Assembly (NCBI GenBank): GCA_018223125.1
Contig: JAAEZA010000014.1
Location: 1 to 64,000, forward strand
Direction of reading: 5' to 3'
DNA length: 64,000 nucleotides
Source of the DNA: Paracoccaceae bacterium
Lineage (GTDB): Bacteria > Pseudomonadota > Alphaproteobacteria > Rhodobacterales > Rhodobacteraceae
The notes under the pieces were generated by a model. It ran no database searches. It saw nothing but the letters and a program-made list of their open reading frames with translations, and was not told the origin of the DNA. The position numbers and the translations under genes were made by a program. Positions within the stretch are counted from its first letter, which is position 1, and each line of letters opens with the position of its first letter. Shown piece after piece: positions 28,741 to 39,000 of this stretch.

Positions 28741-28875
28741 TGGCACCTCCTTTCTGATTGTTTCACGCGTGGGTTGTTTTCAACCCCGCACTGGAATCGT
28801 GCCACGACTTTTGGAAAACACAAAGCATTTTTTGCGTCTTCACCCAGATTTTGTGGTTAAACGGTTTGCTCTTGC

Positions 28876-29505
28876 CTAAATATTGGCCTTCTTACCAGTA
28901 AGCATTACGGCAAGGTAACGGAAAGGTATCAGCGCAATTACGGCGAGTGACAGCTTCACAAACCAGTCGGCAACCCCAAGACTGACCCACAAAGGAGCCA
29001 TCGGCCCAACGCCAAGCAGAGGCAAAACCTCATTGGCCCAGGAAACATCGTTCGCAGGCTCCATAAAGGACAGGCTGGCCGAAAACGCGATGGTAAAGAA
29101 CAGCGCCGTATCCAGCGAAGACCCGATCAGCGTGGACGCCAGCGGCGCACGCCACCATGCGCCCTCGCGCAGACGGTTAAAGACGAACACATCCACAAGT
29201 TGTGCGACAAGAAACGCCGTGCCCGAAGCGATAGCGATCCGAAGTGTTACCAGCGGCCCGAACTCTCCGATGATTTGCGTGCCGATGAAGGAACACAGAA
29301 CACCTACGGCAAAACCGGCCAGAACGACTTTGCGTGCGGCTTTGGCGCCATACACGCGGTTGGTCAGATCGGTCACAAGAAATGCCAGAGGATAGGTAAA
29401 TGCGCCCCAGGTCAGCCAGTTGCCGAACAGGAATTGTACAAGAATATTGGAAGCGACGACAACTGCCGCCATGGCGAGAACGCCAAGAATAAGGCCACGA
29501 GACAT
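28876..29505 (-). CDS. Queuosine precursor transporter / VUT family (YhhQ-like)
   Basis: NWLTWGAFTYPLAFLVTDLTNRVYGAKAARKVVLAGF; LRIAIASGTAFLVAQLVDVFVFNRLR. Confidence 0.88.
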   Translation of the reverse strand: MSRGLILGVLAMAAVVVASNILVQFLFGNWLTWGAFTYPLAFLVTDLTNRVYGAKAARKVVLAGFAVGVLCSFIGTQIIGEFGPLVTLRIAIASGTAFLVAQLVDVFVFNRLREGAWWRAPLASTLIGSSLDTALFFTIAFSASLSFMEPANDVSWANEVLPLLGVGPMAPLWVSLGVADWFVKLSLAVIALIPFRYLAVMLTGKKANI

Positions 29506-29691
29506 GTTTTTCTCCGTTTTGAAAAGGTAGCGGACACTTTTTTCCCCTTTATCGGGGCTGGCGGGGCATACCCCCTTCGGGCGGACTTGGCAAGGACTGA
29601 TTGAAATCCGTCAAATGCCCTGCCCCAGCCCTTGGCATGACCATATGATCTACTATGATAAGGCAACTGCCATCCGCGCTGGGAATGAAAC

Positions 29692-30354
29692 GTGAGCAAT
29701 TGGACTTTACATTGGCTGGATGCCACGGGCGATCTAAGCGCGTGGAAAGACCGGATCACAGGACAGATCAGTGACGCCTACCAACTGATGTCCCCTTTCG
29801 TGCGTCCCTCGCAGATGGATGTTCTGATCGAACGGGGCAATGAAACCGTGACGCCGGAAACAGGCATGTCCGCCCGTGTAAGCCGTCCGAACCTCTGCAC
29901 CCTGATCTTTGATCCCTACAATGAAAATTTTGCCGAGACGCTGACAAACGGTCTGGTCCAGCGGCAGATGGTCAACACCGCCCATCTTGCCATGCGCGCC
30001 GCAGGTCCGGGTTACGGATTCACGCTGGGGGGTGCCATGGTCAGCGAAGGGCTTGCCGCCCAGTTCGTGCGACTTGTGTTCGATTCCCCGCGCGAACCGT
30101 GGGATTGCGCCTTTGACGACGATGAACTGGTTAAGCTCTGGCCGGATCAGCGCACGATGATGTCCCCGAAGTTCGACCATGCGGAATGGTTCTCCGGCAC
30201 AGGCGCCTATCCGCGCTGGCTCGGCTTCACGATGGGATCGCGCATTGTCGAAAACTGGCTGCTCAGCGGGGCGGATCTGACCCCCGAACGCCTGATTAAC
30301 GTTCCGGCCCCGAAAGTCCTGAACGCCGTCGCGGCACAGGCTCTGGTTTCGTAA
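29692..30354 (+). CDS. DUF2268-like protein lacking the HExxH metalloprotease motif
   Basis: FTLGGAMVSEGLAAQFVRLVFDSPREPWDCAF...WFSGTGAYPRWLGFTMGSRIVENWL matches the DUF2268 layout; NTAHLAMR in place of an HEXHH-type motif. Confidence 0.65.
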   Translation: MSNWTLHWLDATGDLSAWKDRITGQISDAYQLMSPFVRPSQMDVLIERGNETVTPETGMSARVSRPNLCTLIFDPYNENFAETLTNGLVQRQMVNTAHLAMRAAGPGYGFTLGGAMVSEGLAAQFVRLVFDSPREPWDCAFDDDELVKLWPDQRTMMSPKFDHAEWFSGTGAYPRWLGFTMGSRIVENWLLSGADLTPERLINVPAPKVLNAVAAQALVS

Positions 30355-30390
30355 AGCGCCGATTTGCATAATCTTTCTTCTGAAAATAGC

Positions 30391-30433
30391 GTACAAAAGA
30401 TTACGCTTTACGCAAAACCGTAATCTTTTGTAC
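30391..30433. promoter_or_regulatory. Perfect 15-bp inverted repeat upstream of the TetR-family gene (probable auto-operator)
   Basis: GTACAAAAGATTACG - 13 nt - CGTAATCTTTTGTAC. Confidence 0.75.
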
Positions 30434-30458
30434 CATTCTCCTGTGAAGGGAGAAGGTT

Positions 30459-31064
30459 ATGGAAACCGCGAAGCAAAAGGACCGCCGTATCCGCATAGAA
30501 AAAGCCGCCTACGCCGTTTTGGAAAAGAAGGGCTACAAAGGCGCTTCGATGTTAGATATCGCGCGGCAGGCGGGGTGTTCGAATGAAACCCTTTACCGCT
30601 GGTACGGAAACAAACAGGCGTTGTTTGCCAGTCTGATCGCGGCCAATGGCGCTGCACTGAAGGCGCAATTAATACAGTTAATTCAGGAAGATGGCGACAC
30701 GATCGAAGAACTTCGCCTGCTTGGCCCGCACCTGTTGGAGCTTGTCACAAACCGCCGCGCTGTTGCATTGGGCCGTGCCGCAGCGGGGGATGTGTATCAC
30801 ACCGGAATTTTGGGGGAAGCAATAGCACGGGAAGGCAAGAACACCCTTGAACCACTCGTTGAACGTCTGGTCCGTGTCGGGTTGGATCGCAAATTGCTGC
30901 ATCGCGGCAATGCTGCTGAAATCGCGGGTATGTTTCTTACGGTTCTTATGGGAGACACCCAGATCCAACGGGTGATAGGTGTGATTCCCGAACTGACAGA
31001 AGCCCAAAAAGAAGACCGCACAGACAGGGCCTGCGCGGTCATCCAGAAACTTTACGGTGCCTAG
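30459..31064 (+). CDS. TetR/AcrR-family transcriptional regulator
   Basis: IEKAAYAVLEKKGYKGASMLDIARQAGCSNETLYRWYGNKQALFASLI. Confidence 0.92.
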   Translation: METAKQKDRRIRIEKAAYAVLEKKGYKGASMLDIARQAGCSNETLYRWYGNKQALFASLIAANGAALKAQLIQLIQEDGDTIEELRLLGPHLLELVTNRRAVALGRAAAGDVYHTGILGEAIAREGKNTLEPLVERLVRVGLDRKLLHRGNAAEIAGMFLTVLMGDTQIQRVIGVIPELTEAQKEDRTDRACAVIQKLYGA

Positions 31065-31067
31065 GGC

Positions 31068-32252
31068 CTAGCCGCCGACAGCAACAACCGCCTTGGCAAT
31101 CTTCGGAATGGAAACTTCGGACAATCCGGCCACGTTGAACCGGCTGTCACCGATCATGTAAATACCGTGGTCTTCGCGCAGTTTTGTAACCTGCTCCTCA
31201 GTCAGCCCCAAACGGGAGAACATGCCGCGGTGTTCAGCGATAAAGCCGTAGCGGTCGGAACCGGTTTCCGCGCGCAGCGCATCCGCCAGCTTTTTGCGCA
31301 GTCCCAACATGCTGGTGCGAACCTCTTCCAGTTCGGCCTCCCAGTCTGCCCGCAGTTCCGGATCGCTCAGCACCATTGTCACCAGCCGTGCGCCGTGATC
31401 CGGCGGAAAGCTGAAGTTGAGACGGTTCAGGCTGGACAGCATACCCTGTGTCAGACCGGCGTTTTCGGAATCCCGTGAAATGGCGATCACCAGACCGCAG
31501 CGTTCGCGGTAGATCCCGAAGTTTTTCGAACAGCTTGCCGAGATCAGAACCTCGGGGCATTTCTCAGCCAGCAACCGGACGCCATAGGCATCTTTTTGCA
31601 GACCGTCGCCAAAGCCCTGATAGGCGATATCCACGAAGGGAACCGCTTCTTTTTCAAGCAGCAGATCAGTCACTTGTTGCCACTGTGTTTCATTCAGGTT
31701 TGCGCCGGTCGGGTTGTGACAGCAGCCGTGCAGGATCACAACGTCACCGGCTTTGGCCTCTGCCAGATCGGCCATCATACCGTCGAAATTCACCGCGCCG
31801 GTATCCGCGTCGAAATAACGATAGGTGCGCATCGGGATGCCAACACCTTTGACCATTGCAGGGTGGTTCGGCCATGTAGGATCGGACATCCAGACCGTCG
31901 CATCCGGAGAGGCCACTTTGATCAGCTCCAGAATCTGGCGGATCGCACCTGTACCACCGGGCGCATGGGCAAAGGACAAACGCTCTGCCTCCACCGTATC
32001 GCCCAGCACCAGATCGGCCATCACCTTGTGAAAGCCGCCATCCCCGATCAGCGCGGTATAGCTTTTGGTGGTCTCTGTATCCCACAGCAGTTGTTCAGCT
32101 TTTTTCACGGCCCGCATGATCGGCGTATTGCCATTCGCGTCTTTGTAGACGCCGACACCAAGGTCGATCTTTTCGGGGCGCGGGTCGGCACGGAACATGC
32201 CGCTAAGCATGATAATCTTGTCTGGCGGTTGCTGCGTCAGGTTTTCGAGCAT
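31068..32252 (-). CDS. Aspartate/aromatic amino acid aminotransferase
   Basis: DPRPEKIDLGVGVYKDANGNTPIMRAVKKAE; HGCCHNPTGANLNETQW; ISASCSKNFGIYRERCG. Confidence 0.94.
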   Translation of the reverse strand: MLENLTQQPPDKIIMLSGMFRADPRPEKIDLGVGVYKDANGNTPIMRAVKKAEQLLWDTETTKSYTALIGDGGFHKVMADLVLGDTVEAERLSFAHAPGGTGAIRQILELIKVASPDATVWMSDPTWPNHPAMVKGVGIPMRTYRYFDADTGAVNFDGMMADLAEAKAGDVVILHGCCHNPTGANLNETQWQQVTDLLLEKEAVPFVDIAYQGFGDGLQKDAYGVRLLAEKCPEVLISASCSKNFGIYRERCGLVIAISRDSENAGLTQGMLSSLNRLNFSFPPDHGARLVTMVLSDPELRADWEAELEEVRTSMLGLRKKLADALRAETGSDRYGFIAEHRGMFSRLGLTEEQVTKLREDHGIYMIGDSRFNVAGLSEVSIPKIAKAVVAVGG

Positions 32253-32273
32253 TGTCGTATCCTTAATCGGGCC

Positions 32274-33125
32274 TTAGCCCTGTTCTACTTTCAAGTCGTT
32301 GTAACTGCCCCATTCGGCCCAGGAGCCGTCATAGAGCGAATGGTCCCGATGGCCGATCATTTCCAGCGCAAGGGACAGGACAGCCGCTGTTACACCGGAC
32401 CCGCAGGTGGTGATCACGGGGCGGTTCAGATCGACGCCGGCGCCCGTAAAGACGGCGCGGATTTCATCGGGTGATTTAAAGGTGCTGTCGTCGTTCAGCA
32501 GGGTTTTGAACGGCACGTTTTTAGAGTTCGGGATATGGCCCGCGCGCAGACCCTTGCGGGGTTCTTCCACTTCACCACGGAACCGTTCGGCGGCACGTGC
32601 ATCGACAATTTCTGCCTGATCCAGCTTGGAGGCCAGCGCCACCTGTGTCACGTCCTTCACCAGTGTTGCATCCCTGCGCGCAGTCATGTGGCGGTCGCGG
32701 ATCACAGGGGGCATATCTTCGGTCGGGTGGCCTTCGGCAATCCATTTCGGCAGGCCACCATCCAGCACGGCGACATCCGTCTGTCCCATATGCCGGAACA
32801 ACCACCAGACGCGGGCGGCAGAAAACAGACCTTCGCTGTCATACACAACCACGCGGTGCCCGTCGCCCACACCAAGGGCCCGCATACGGGACATGAATTT
32901 TTCTGTCGGGGGCGCCATATGGGGCAGGTCCGAATTGCTGTCGGACACATCGTCTATGTCGAAAAACCGTGCGCCGGGAACATGGGCAGCATCATAATTC
33001 GCCCGTGCATCGCGGGGATCACCGGGCAGATAGGCTGTTGCATCCAGAATACGCAGGTCCGGTGCATCCAGATGCTGTGCCAACCATTCGGTTGAAACGA
33101 TGGTTGATTGATCGCTTTGTGCCAT
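32274..33125 (-). CDS. sseA: 3-mercaptopyruvate sulfurtransferase
   Basis: VSTEWLAQHLDAPDLRILDATAYLP; HVPGARFFDIDDVSD; active site TTCGSGVTAAVLSLALE. Confidence 0.94.
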   Translation of the reverse strand: MAQSDQSTIVSTEWLAQHLDAPDLRILDATAYLPGDPRDARANYDAAHVPGARFFDIDDVSDSNSDLPHMAPPTEKFMSRMRALGVGDGHRVVVYDSEGLFSAARVWWLFRHMGQTDVAVLDGGLPKWIAEGHPTEDMPPVIRDRHMTARRDATLVKDVTQVALASKLDQAEIVDARAAERFRGEVEEPRKGLRAGHIPNSKNVPFKTLLNDDSTFKSPDEIRAVFTGAGVDLNRPVITTCGSGVTAAVLSLALEMIGHRDHSLYDGSWAEWGSYNDLKVEQG

Positions 33126-33262
33126 GAAAATTCCTCTGCGCTGTTCCCTCGGGATTATCCTTGCCTGTAACAGGTTTCAAGTGTCGGGGTTCATAAGAAA
33201 ACACACGCGAAGCTTTGCCAAGGGGAGAATTGCCCCCCTGACACTTTGGTTCACATTCAGGC

Positions 33263-33745
33263 CTAGCTGTTGTCCCGAAGCAGACGGGCCTTTTGTTTTT
33301 GCCAGTCCCGCTTTTTCTCTGTCTCGCGCTTGTCGGCGAGCCGTTTACCCTTGGCGATACCAATCAGCAGTTTGGCCAGCCCCTTATCGTTAAAATAGAG
33401 CTTGAGCGGAACAAGGGTCATCCCCTGCCGCCCGATGTTCTGCCACATCTTTGCCAGTTCCCGCTTGGAGGCGAGCAGTTTGCGGCGGCGGCGTTCTTCG
33501 TGGTTGAAGGTTTTGGCCTGCGAATAGGGCTGGATCGCGCTGTTCACCAGCCACAATTCCCCATCTTCGATCGTGGCATAGCTTTCGGCAATATTGGCCG
33601 AGCCGAGCCGGAGGGATTTAACCTCGGAACCGTGCAAGACCATTCCGCATTCCACCGTATCCTCCACGGCATAGTCATAGCGCGCGCGGCGGTTCTCCGC
33701 GACGAGCTTGTTGTTCGGGTCGGCTTTGTTCTTCTTTGCGGCCAT
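33263..33745 (-). CDS. smpB: SsrA-binding protein
   Basis: [64 protein letters not shown]; start at [11 protein letters not shown]. Confidence 0.97.
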   Translation of the reverse strand: MAAKKNKADPNNKLVAENRRARYDYAVEDTVECGMVLHGSEVKSLRLGSANIAESYATIEDGELWLVNSAIQPYSQAKTFNHEERRRRKLLASKRELAKMWQNIGRQGMTLVPLKLYFNDKGLAKLLIGIAKGKRLADKRETEKKRDWQKQKARLLRDNS

Positions 33746-34263
33746 CAGTCTGTTATCCTGACACCGTTCAAACGGTGCATTTCTTCTTCGCTCGGGGCTT
33801 CCCACATGGCGTTGATCCCGTCGAACATTTCTCTTGTGACCTCGAACTGGAAGGTCTCGGCCTGTTCGGCGTTGCGTTTCAACACCCGCTGCCAGCGTAT
33901 TTCGGTTGGAACATCTACATAATGTAATTGCGTGGAAAAACCATGCTCTTCTGCCCAGTTTTCGAAAATGCCCCGCTCATGGCTGTTGGTCAATCCGCAG
34001 TCGAAAATCACCGGCACATTCAGCGGCACCAGTTGTTCCGCCATGCAGCGCATCTGGTGGCAGTTGCGCTGCACCCTTTCGTAAAACCATTCGAACCGCA
34101 GTTCTGCGGGTTTGTCCTGATTGTGCAGGCGTTCCATCCATTCGTCGATGGCAAAGCGAACACCGCCGATCTGTCGGGCCAGGCGGAAGGAATAGGTGGA
34201 TTTACCGGCGCCGGTGCATCCGGCGATCAGGTGAACATCACGGGGTTTCTGTGTATCAGTCAA
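33745..34263 (-). CDS. P-loop ATPase/kinase (AAA_33 / zeta-toxin-like fold)
   Basis: Walker [24 protein letters not shown] overlap with the smpB start. Confidence 0.8.
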   Translation of the reverse strand: MTDTQKPRDVHLIAGCTGAGKSTYSFRLARQIGGVRFAIDEWMERLHNQDKPAELRFEWFYERVQRNCHQMRCMAEQLVPLNVPVIFDCGLTNSHERGIFENWAEEHGFSTQLHYVDVPTEIRWQRVLKRNAEQAETFQFEVTREMFDGINAMWEAPSEEEMHRLNGVRITD

Positions 34264-34362
34264 AATATCATTCCATCAAACAGCAAACGGCGGCAGCATG
34301 TCATGCCCCCGCCGTTTCATTTCAATTCAAAAATCCTGCGCAAGCGCGCCGGACAGGCCGGA

Positions 34363-35235
34363 TCAGTCGATCAGACCGGCAGCGCGCATGGCCGCATCCA
34401 TCTTGGCTTCCGTTTCGGGCAGCAGGGGCGTCAGGGGCAGACGCACCTCGGCAGAGCAGCGGCCCAGTTTGGACACACCGTATTTTGCACCCACCAGACC
34501 CGGCTCTGTAAAGACAGCATTGTGCAGCGGCATCAGCTTGTCCTGAAGTTCCAGCGCTTTGGCGTAATCCCCTGCAAGGGTGGCCTGTTGCAGTTGGGCA
34601 CACAGCTTGGGCGCAACGTTCGCCGTGACCGAGATACAGCCGACGCCGCCTTGGGCATTAAACCCGTGGGCGGTAGCATCTTCGCCGGACATCTGGATAA
34701 AGTCCTTACCGCAGTGGATGCGTTGCGCGCACACACGGGACAGATCGGCGGTGGCATCCTTCACGCCGACAATGTTGTCCAGTTTGGCCAGCTGCCCCAT
34801 GGTTTCGGGCAGCATGTCCACCACGCTGCGCGGCGGGATGTTGTAGATCACGATTGGCAGGCCGACTTCGTTCACAGCTTCGAAATGGGCAATCAATCCG
34901 CGCTGCGTCGGCTTGTTGTAGTAGGGCGTCACCACCAGCGCACCATCCGCGCCGATGTCTTTGGCGTATTGGGTGAACCGCAGGGCTTCGTCAGTGTTGT
35001 TCGAACCGGCACCGGCAATCACCGGCACACGGCCCGCAGCGGTTTCCACAACAACCTTGATCACATGCTCGTGTTCTTCATGGGTCAGGGTCGGGCTTTC
35101 ACCGGTTGTTCCCACCGGAACCAGACCGTGGGTGCCTTCGGCAATCTGCCATTCGACCAAGCCCTTGAGCGCCTTGTCATCCACCTTACCGTTCGAAAAC
35201 GGGGTGATAAGCGCGACATAGGAACCTTTAAACAT
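34363..35235 (-). CDS. dapA: 4-hydroxy-tetrahydrodipicolinate synthase
   Basis: [66 protein letters not shown]. Confidence 0.97.
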   Translation of the reverse strand: MFKGSYVALITPFSNGKVDDKALKGLVEWQIAEGTHGLVPVGTTGESPTLTHEEHEHVIKVVVETAAGRVPVIAGAGSNNTDEALRFTQYAKDIGADGALVVTPYYNKPTQRGLIAHFEAVNEVGLPIVIYNIPPRSVVDMLPETMGQLAKLDNIVGVKDATADLSRVCAQRIHCGKDFIQMSGEDATAHGFNAQGGVGCISVTANVAPKLCAQLQQATLAGDYAKALELQDKLMPLHNAVFTEPGLVGAKYGVSKLGRCSAEVRLPLTPLLPETEAKMDAAMRAAGLID

Positions 35236-35383
35236 GGGCTTGGCCTCCGGTTGGGATGAATTGAGTCGGGTTCAATTAGCAGGGAAATTCAAAGAACGGA
35301 ACGACGAAAAATTGAATTGCAACGCCAAAGGGGTGAAATACTGTTGTTACACGCTATCATTAAGGCATCTTTGGGGGTGTTGT

Positions 35384-37339
35384 ATGCGTTTATTGATTAT
35401 TCTGACGGTCTCGCTGCTGGCGCTTACCGCGCCGCGTGCTGCGGTGGCCCAGCCTGCCACGCAGGTGGACACAACCGGTGTAGAGCAGGCCCTTGCCGCG
35501 ATTGCCGCACGCAAATGGGCGCAGCTTGACGATCTGATGAACGGCATCAGCGATCCGGTTGCCCGCGACCTGCTTGAATGGCAGCGGTTGCGGCGCGACA
35601 ATGGAAAATGGGCCGATTACGTGGCCTTCCTGGCAGAGCATCCCGACTGGCCCGGTCTAAAATCCCTGCGCGCCAAGGGCGAAGTGAAAATCCCCTCGGA
35701 CGCGGATCCGCAAGAGGTTATCGCCTATTTCATTGCCGAACAGCCGCAGACGGGCCTTGGTGCGGTGCGGCTTGTCAGTGCTTATGAAGAATCGGGACAA
35801 TCCGACAAGGCCCGTGCCGAAGCGATCCGCGCATGGACCAGCCTGTCGCTGTCTTCCACTTTGGAAACTACCCTGCTGTCAGAGTATGAAAATACACTGA
35901 AACCCCATCATATTGCGCGGCAGGACATGTTGCTGTGGCGCGAACGCATTACCGCCGCGCGGCGGATGATGCCGCTTGTGCCGGAGGGGCATCAAAAGCT
36001 CGCACTGGCGCGGATCGCCTTGCAGGAAACAGCCGACGGCGTGGATGCGGCCATTGCCAAAGTACCAGAGGAATTGCAGCTGGACGGCGGGCTGGCTTAT
36101 GACCGGTTTATCTGGCGGGTGAAGAAAAACCGTTGGGACGACGCCGAAGAGCTTCTGGCCGAACAATCCGCCGATGTGTCCAATCTGGGCCGCGCCGAAG
36201 AATGGGGCAACCGCCGCCGCACCTATGCGCGCCGCGCCATGCGGGCGGGTGATCCCGATCTGGCCTACTGGCTCGCCAGCCAGCACGGATTGAAAGAAGG
36301 CAGCGACTATGCGGATCTGGAATGGATTGCCGGTTATGTCGCCTTGCAGAAACTCGACGCGCCGGAACAGGCAGCCATCCATTTCGAGAACCATTTTAAT
36401 GCCGTCCGCACGCCGATCAGTCTCGGGCGGGCGGGCTACTGGCGGGGCCGCGCTGCCGAAGCCCTTGGCGATTTTGACAAGGCCGCGGAACACTTCCGGC
36501 AGGGCGCAGAACACCAGACCAGCTTTTACGGACAACTGGCGGCGGAACGGATCGGTGCCGATCCCGACCCGCTGCTCACAGGTCTGGGTGAAACAACGGA
36601 TTGGGAGAGCAGCCCGCTTGCCGCCTCCGGTCCGGTGCGCGCGGGGTTATTGCTCCATGCAATTGACCGGCAGTATCTGATGCGCTGGTTCTTTTCCCAT
36701 GTGGCAGAAACCGCGCCCGAAGACCAAACCGCACAGCTGGCCGATCTGGCCCTGTCGCTGGACCGGCCCTATGTGGCGCTGGCCGTGGCCAAAGAGGCAG
36801 CACAACGGGGTATCATCCTGCCCCGCGCCTATTTCCCTGTGACCGAACTGGCCAAACATTCCGGCGATGTTGCCCCCGAACTGGCGCTGGCCATTGCACG
36901 CCGCGAGAGCGAGTTGAACCCCGAAGCCGTTTCCCCCGCCGGTGCGCGCGGATTGATGCAGGTGATGCCTGCCACTGCACAGCAGGTGGCCAAAGAGATT
37001 GGCATCGACTATTCGAAATCACGCCTGTCAGACGACTGGCGTTATAACGCACAGCTGGGCACCGCGTATCTTGCCTCCATGCTGGAACGCTACAACGGGT
37101 CTTACATCCTTGCATTTGCCGCCTATAATGCCGGCCCCCACCGCGCCGACCGCTGGATCGAGGAATACGGCGATCCCCGTGATCCGGACATCGACCAGAT
37201 CGACTGGATAGAGCACATTCCCTTCCGTGAAACCCGCAACTATGTCATGCGCGTCAGCGAGGCCCTGTTTGTCTACCGGATGCGGCTGAGTGGCACAGCC
37301 AAACCCCTGCGCCTGAGCAAGGATCTGGTTGGGGGCTGA
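35384..37339 (+). CDS. Lytic transglycosylase (SLT domain)
   Basis: Signal peptide; helical repeats; ELALAIARRESELNPEAVSPAGARGLMQVMPATAQQVA; YILAFAAYNAGPHRADRWIEEYGDPR. Confidence 0.94.
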   Translation: MRLLIILTVSLLALTAPRAAVAQPATQVDTTGVEQALAAIAARKWAQLDDLMNGISDPVARDLLEWQRLRRDNGKWADYVAFLAEHPDWPGLKSLRAKGEVKIPSDADPQEVIAYFIAEQPQTGLGAVRLVSAYEESGQSDKARAEAIRAWTSLSLSSTLETTLLSEYENTLKPHHIARQDMLLWRERITAARRMMPLVPEGHQKLALARIALQETADGVDAAIAKVPEELQLDGGLAYDRFIWRVKKNRWDDAEELLAEQSADVSNLGRAEEWGNRRRTYARRAMRAGDPDLAYWLASQHGLKEGSDYADLEWIAGYVALQKLDAPEQAAIHFENHFNAVRTPISLGRAGYWRGRAAEALGDFDKAAEHFRQGAEHQTSFYGQLAAERIGADPDPLLTGLGETTDWESSPLAASGPVRAGLLLHAIDRQYLMRWFFSHVAETAPEDQTAQLADLALSLDRPYVALAVAKEAAQRGIILPRAYFPVTELAKHSGDVAPELALAIARRESELNPEAVSPAGARGLMQVMPATAQQVAKEIGIDYSKSRLSDDWRYNAQLGTAYLASMLERYNGSYILAFAAYNAGPHRADRWIEEYGDPRDPDIDQIDWIEHIPFRETRNYVMRVSEALFVYRMRLSGTAKPLRLSKDLVGG

Positions 37340-37349
37340 ACCGGAACGA

Positions 37350-38261
37350 TCAGGTGCCGGTGGTTCCGGCCTGCGTCTTGGCGCGCAACGCCGCGCGCCG
37401 TGCACGGCTCTCGCGCCAGAGCGTGAACACACCCGCTGCAACGATAATGGCCGCGCCGATTGCGGTGGAAAACGGCAGATGCTCTCCGAAAATCAGAACA
37501 CCGATGAAAGACACGAACACAAGCTGCATGAAGGCAAAGGGCTGGACGATACTGGCCTGTGCCATTTCATAAGACTTGATCAGCAGATAATGACCCAGCG
37601 CACCGGTCACACAAAGCACTGCCAGCCAGATCTGATCCTCTGGCAACATCGGCTCCCAGAAGAACGGACCGATGGCCGTCATCACAATAAACCCGCTGAT
37701 TGCTGTCCAGAAAAAGCTGGTCTCGGCGCTGTCCTTTGCCGCAGCCATCCGGGTCATCAGATGATAAACCGCAAACAGCAGCGCACCGGCAAAAGACACC
37801 AGCGACAGCGGCGAAAACACCTTCACCCCCGGTTGCAGGATGATCAGCATCCCGACAAAGCCGACCCCGATCGCCGCCCAGCGCCGCCAGCCGACTTTTT
37901 CCTTCAGAACAGGGCCGGACAGGGCAGCAATCAACAGCGGGTAGACGGCAAAAATGGCATGGGCCTCGATCAGGCCCAGTAGCGTGAAGGACAGGATTGT
38001 GACAAGGATTTCAAAGGCCAGAACAAAACCGCGGAAAAATTGCAGCACCGGCTGGCTGGTCCGTGCATCCCCGAACAGGCTGCCACTGCGGTAGCGGGAC
38101 ACGCCCATAAGTACGAGCAGGATGAACCAGTAGCGCACCATAACAATCATGAAGACGTTATATGTATCCGCAAGATGACGGGAAATGCCGTCCTGTGCTG
38201 CAAATACAAAGGTTGCGGCAATCATAAGCCAGATACCGGCGCGCGGGTTGTCTTTGGTCAT
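37350..38261 (-). CDS. DMT-superfamily (EamA) transporter
   Basis: 10-TM-like ORF; AHAIFAVYPLLIAALSGPVLKEKVGWRRWAAIGVGFVGMLIILQPG. Confidence 0.9.
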   Translation of the reverse strand: MTKDNPRAGIWLMIAATFVFAAQDGISRHLADTYNVFMIVMVRYWFILLVLMGVSRYRSGSLFGDARTSQPVLQFFRGFVLAFEILVTILSFTLLGLIEAHAIFAVYPLLIAALSGPVLKEKVGWRRWAAIGVGFVGMLIILQPGVKVFSPLSLVSFAGALLFAVYHLMTRMAAAKDSAETSFFWTAISGFIVMTAIGPFFWEPMLPEDQIWLAVLCVTGALGHYLLIKSYEMAQASIVQPFAFMQLVFVSFIGVLIFGEHLPFSTAIGAAIIVAAGVFTLWRESRARRAALRAKTQAGTTGT

Positions 38262-38265
38262 TGGT

Positions 38266-38949
38266 CTATCCGGTTGCTAGGAAACCCCGGGTCATATGCC
38301 GCTTGCGGCCATACCCTTTAGTCCTTGTGACGGCAAACCCGCCCGATGCCAAGGCCCGACGGACATGACCTGCGGCGGTATAGGTGGCGAAGCTGCCGCC
38401 CTGCACCGTGTGCCGCGCGACCTCTGCCATCAGATCCGCGCCCCAGAGTTCCGGATTCTTGGCCGGAGAAAACCCGTCCAGAAACCACGCATCAGCGGTT
38501 CCCGCCCAGCGTGGCAGGGTCTCTCGGGCATCCCCTGCAACGATCTCTGCCTGCAGTGTCCCGCATTCCAGCCGCCCTACCCCGTGATCCCAAAGCCGCG
38601 CAAACCGTTGCGCATATAGCGCCAGTTCCGGCCAGGCTGCCTGCGCCTGCGCAATATCCTGCGGCGCCATCGGGAAAGCCTCAAAGCTGGTGTAGCGCAA
38701 AGGTGTGGTGTGACCGGACTCCTCCCAGGCTTTCCACGCACACAGCAGGTTCAGCCCTGTGCCAAACCCCAGTTCGGCAATATGGAACCCTGCGCTGAAC
38801 CGTTCGGGCAGACCGTTACCGGCAAGAAACACATGGGCCGTTTCAGCGATCCCGTTCTCCAGAGAGAAATAGGGATCGTCAAACCGCGTCGCGACGGGAA
38901 TTTTTCCGTCCCGCCAGTCCAGCTCTGCATATTCATTCTGGTCGCTCAT
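38266..38949 (-). CDS. mnmD: tRNA (5-methylaminomethyl-2-thiouridine)-methyltransferase MnmD
   Basis: FSAGFHIAELGFGTGLNLLCAWKAW; AWFLDGFSPAKNPELWG; GGSFATYTAAGHVRRALASGGFAV; start at MSDQNEYAELDW. Confidence 0.92.
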   Translation of the reverse strand: MSDQNEYAELDWRDGKIPVATRFDDPYFSLENGIAETAHVFLAGNGLPERFSAGFHIAELGFGTGLNLLCAWKAWEESGHTTPLRYTSFEAFPMAPQDIAQAQAAWPELALYAQRFARLWDHGVGRLECGTLQAEIVAGDARETLPRWAGTADAWFLDGFSPAKNPELWGADLMAEVARHTVQGGSFATYTAAGHVRRALASGGFAVTRTKGYGRKRHMTRGFLATG

Positions 38950-39000
38950 ACCCGATTGCTTTAGGTCAAGCGCCAGACGAAGGAAAGGCACGATAGGAGT

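Noticed and set aside
28571-28879. 102-aa plus-strand ORF downstream of the sigma factor
   Set aside because: Starts inside the hairpin region and shows no coding character; the opposite strand carries a better RBS-supported micro-ORF.
29506-29620. Possible preQ1 riboswitch upstream of the queuosine-precursor transporter
   Set aside because: G-rich/A-rich segments are present, but I could not fit a consistent preQ1-I/II/III pseudoknot by eye. Decisive check: cmsearch with the Rfam preQ1 models.
33928-35259. 443-aa plus-strand ORF
   Set aside because: Antisense to dapA and the P-loop gene.
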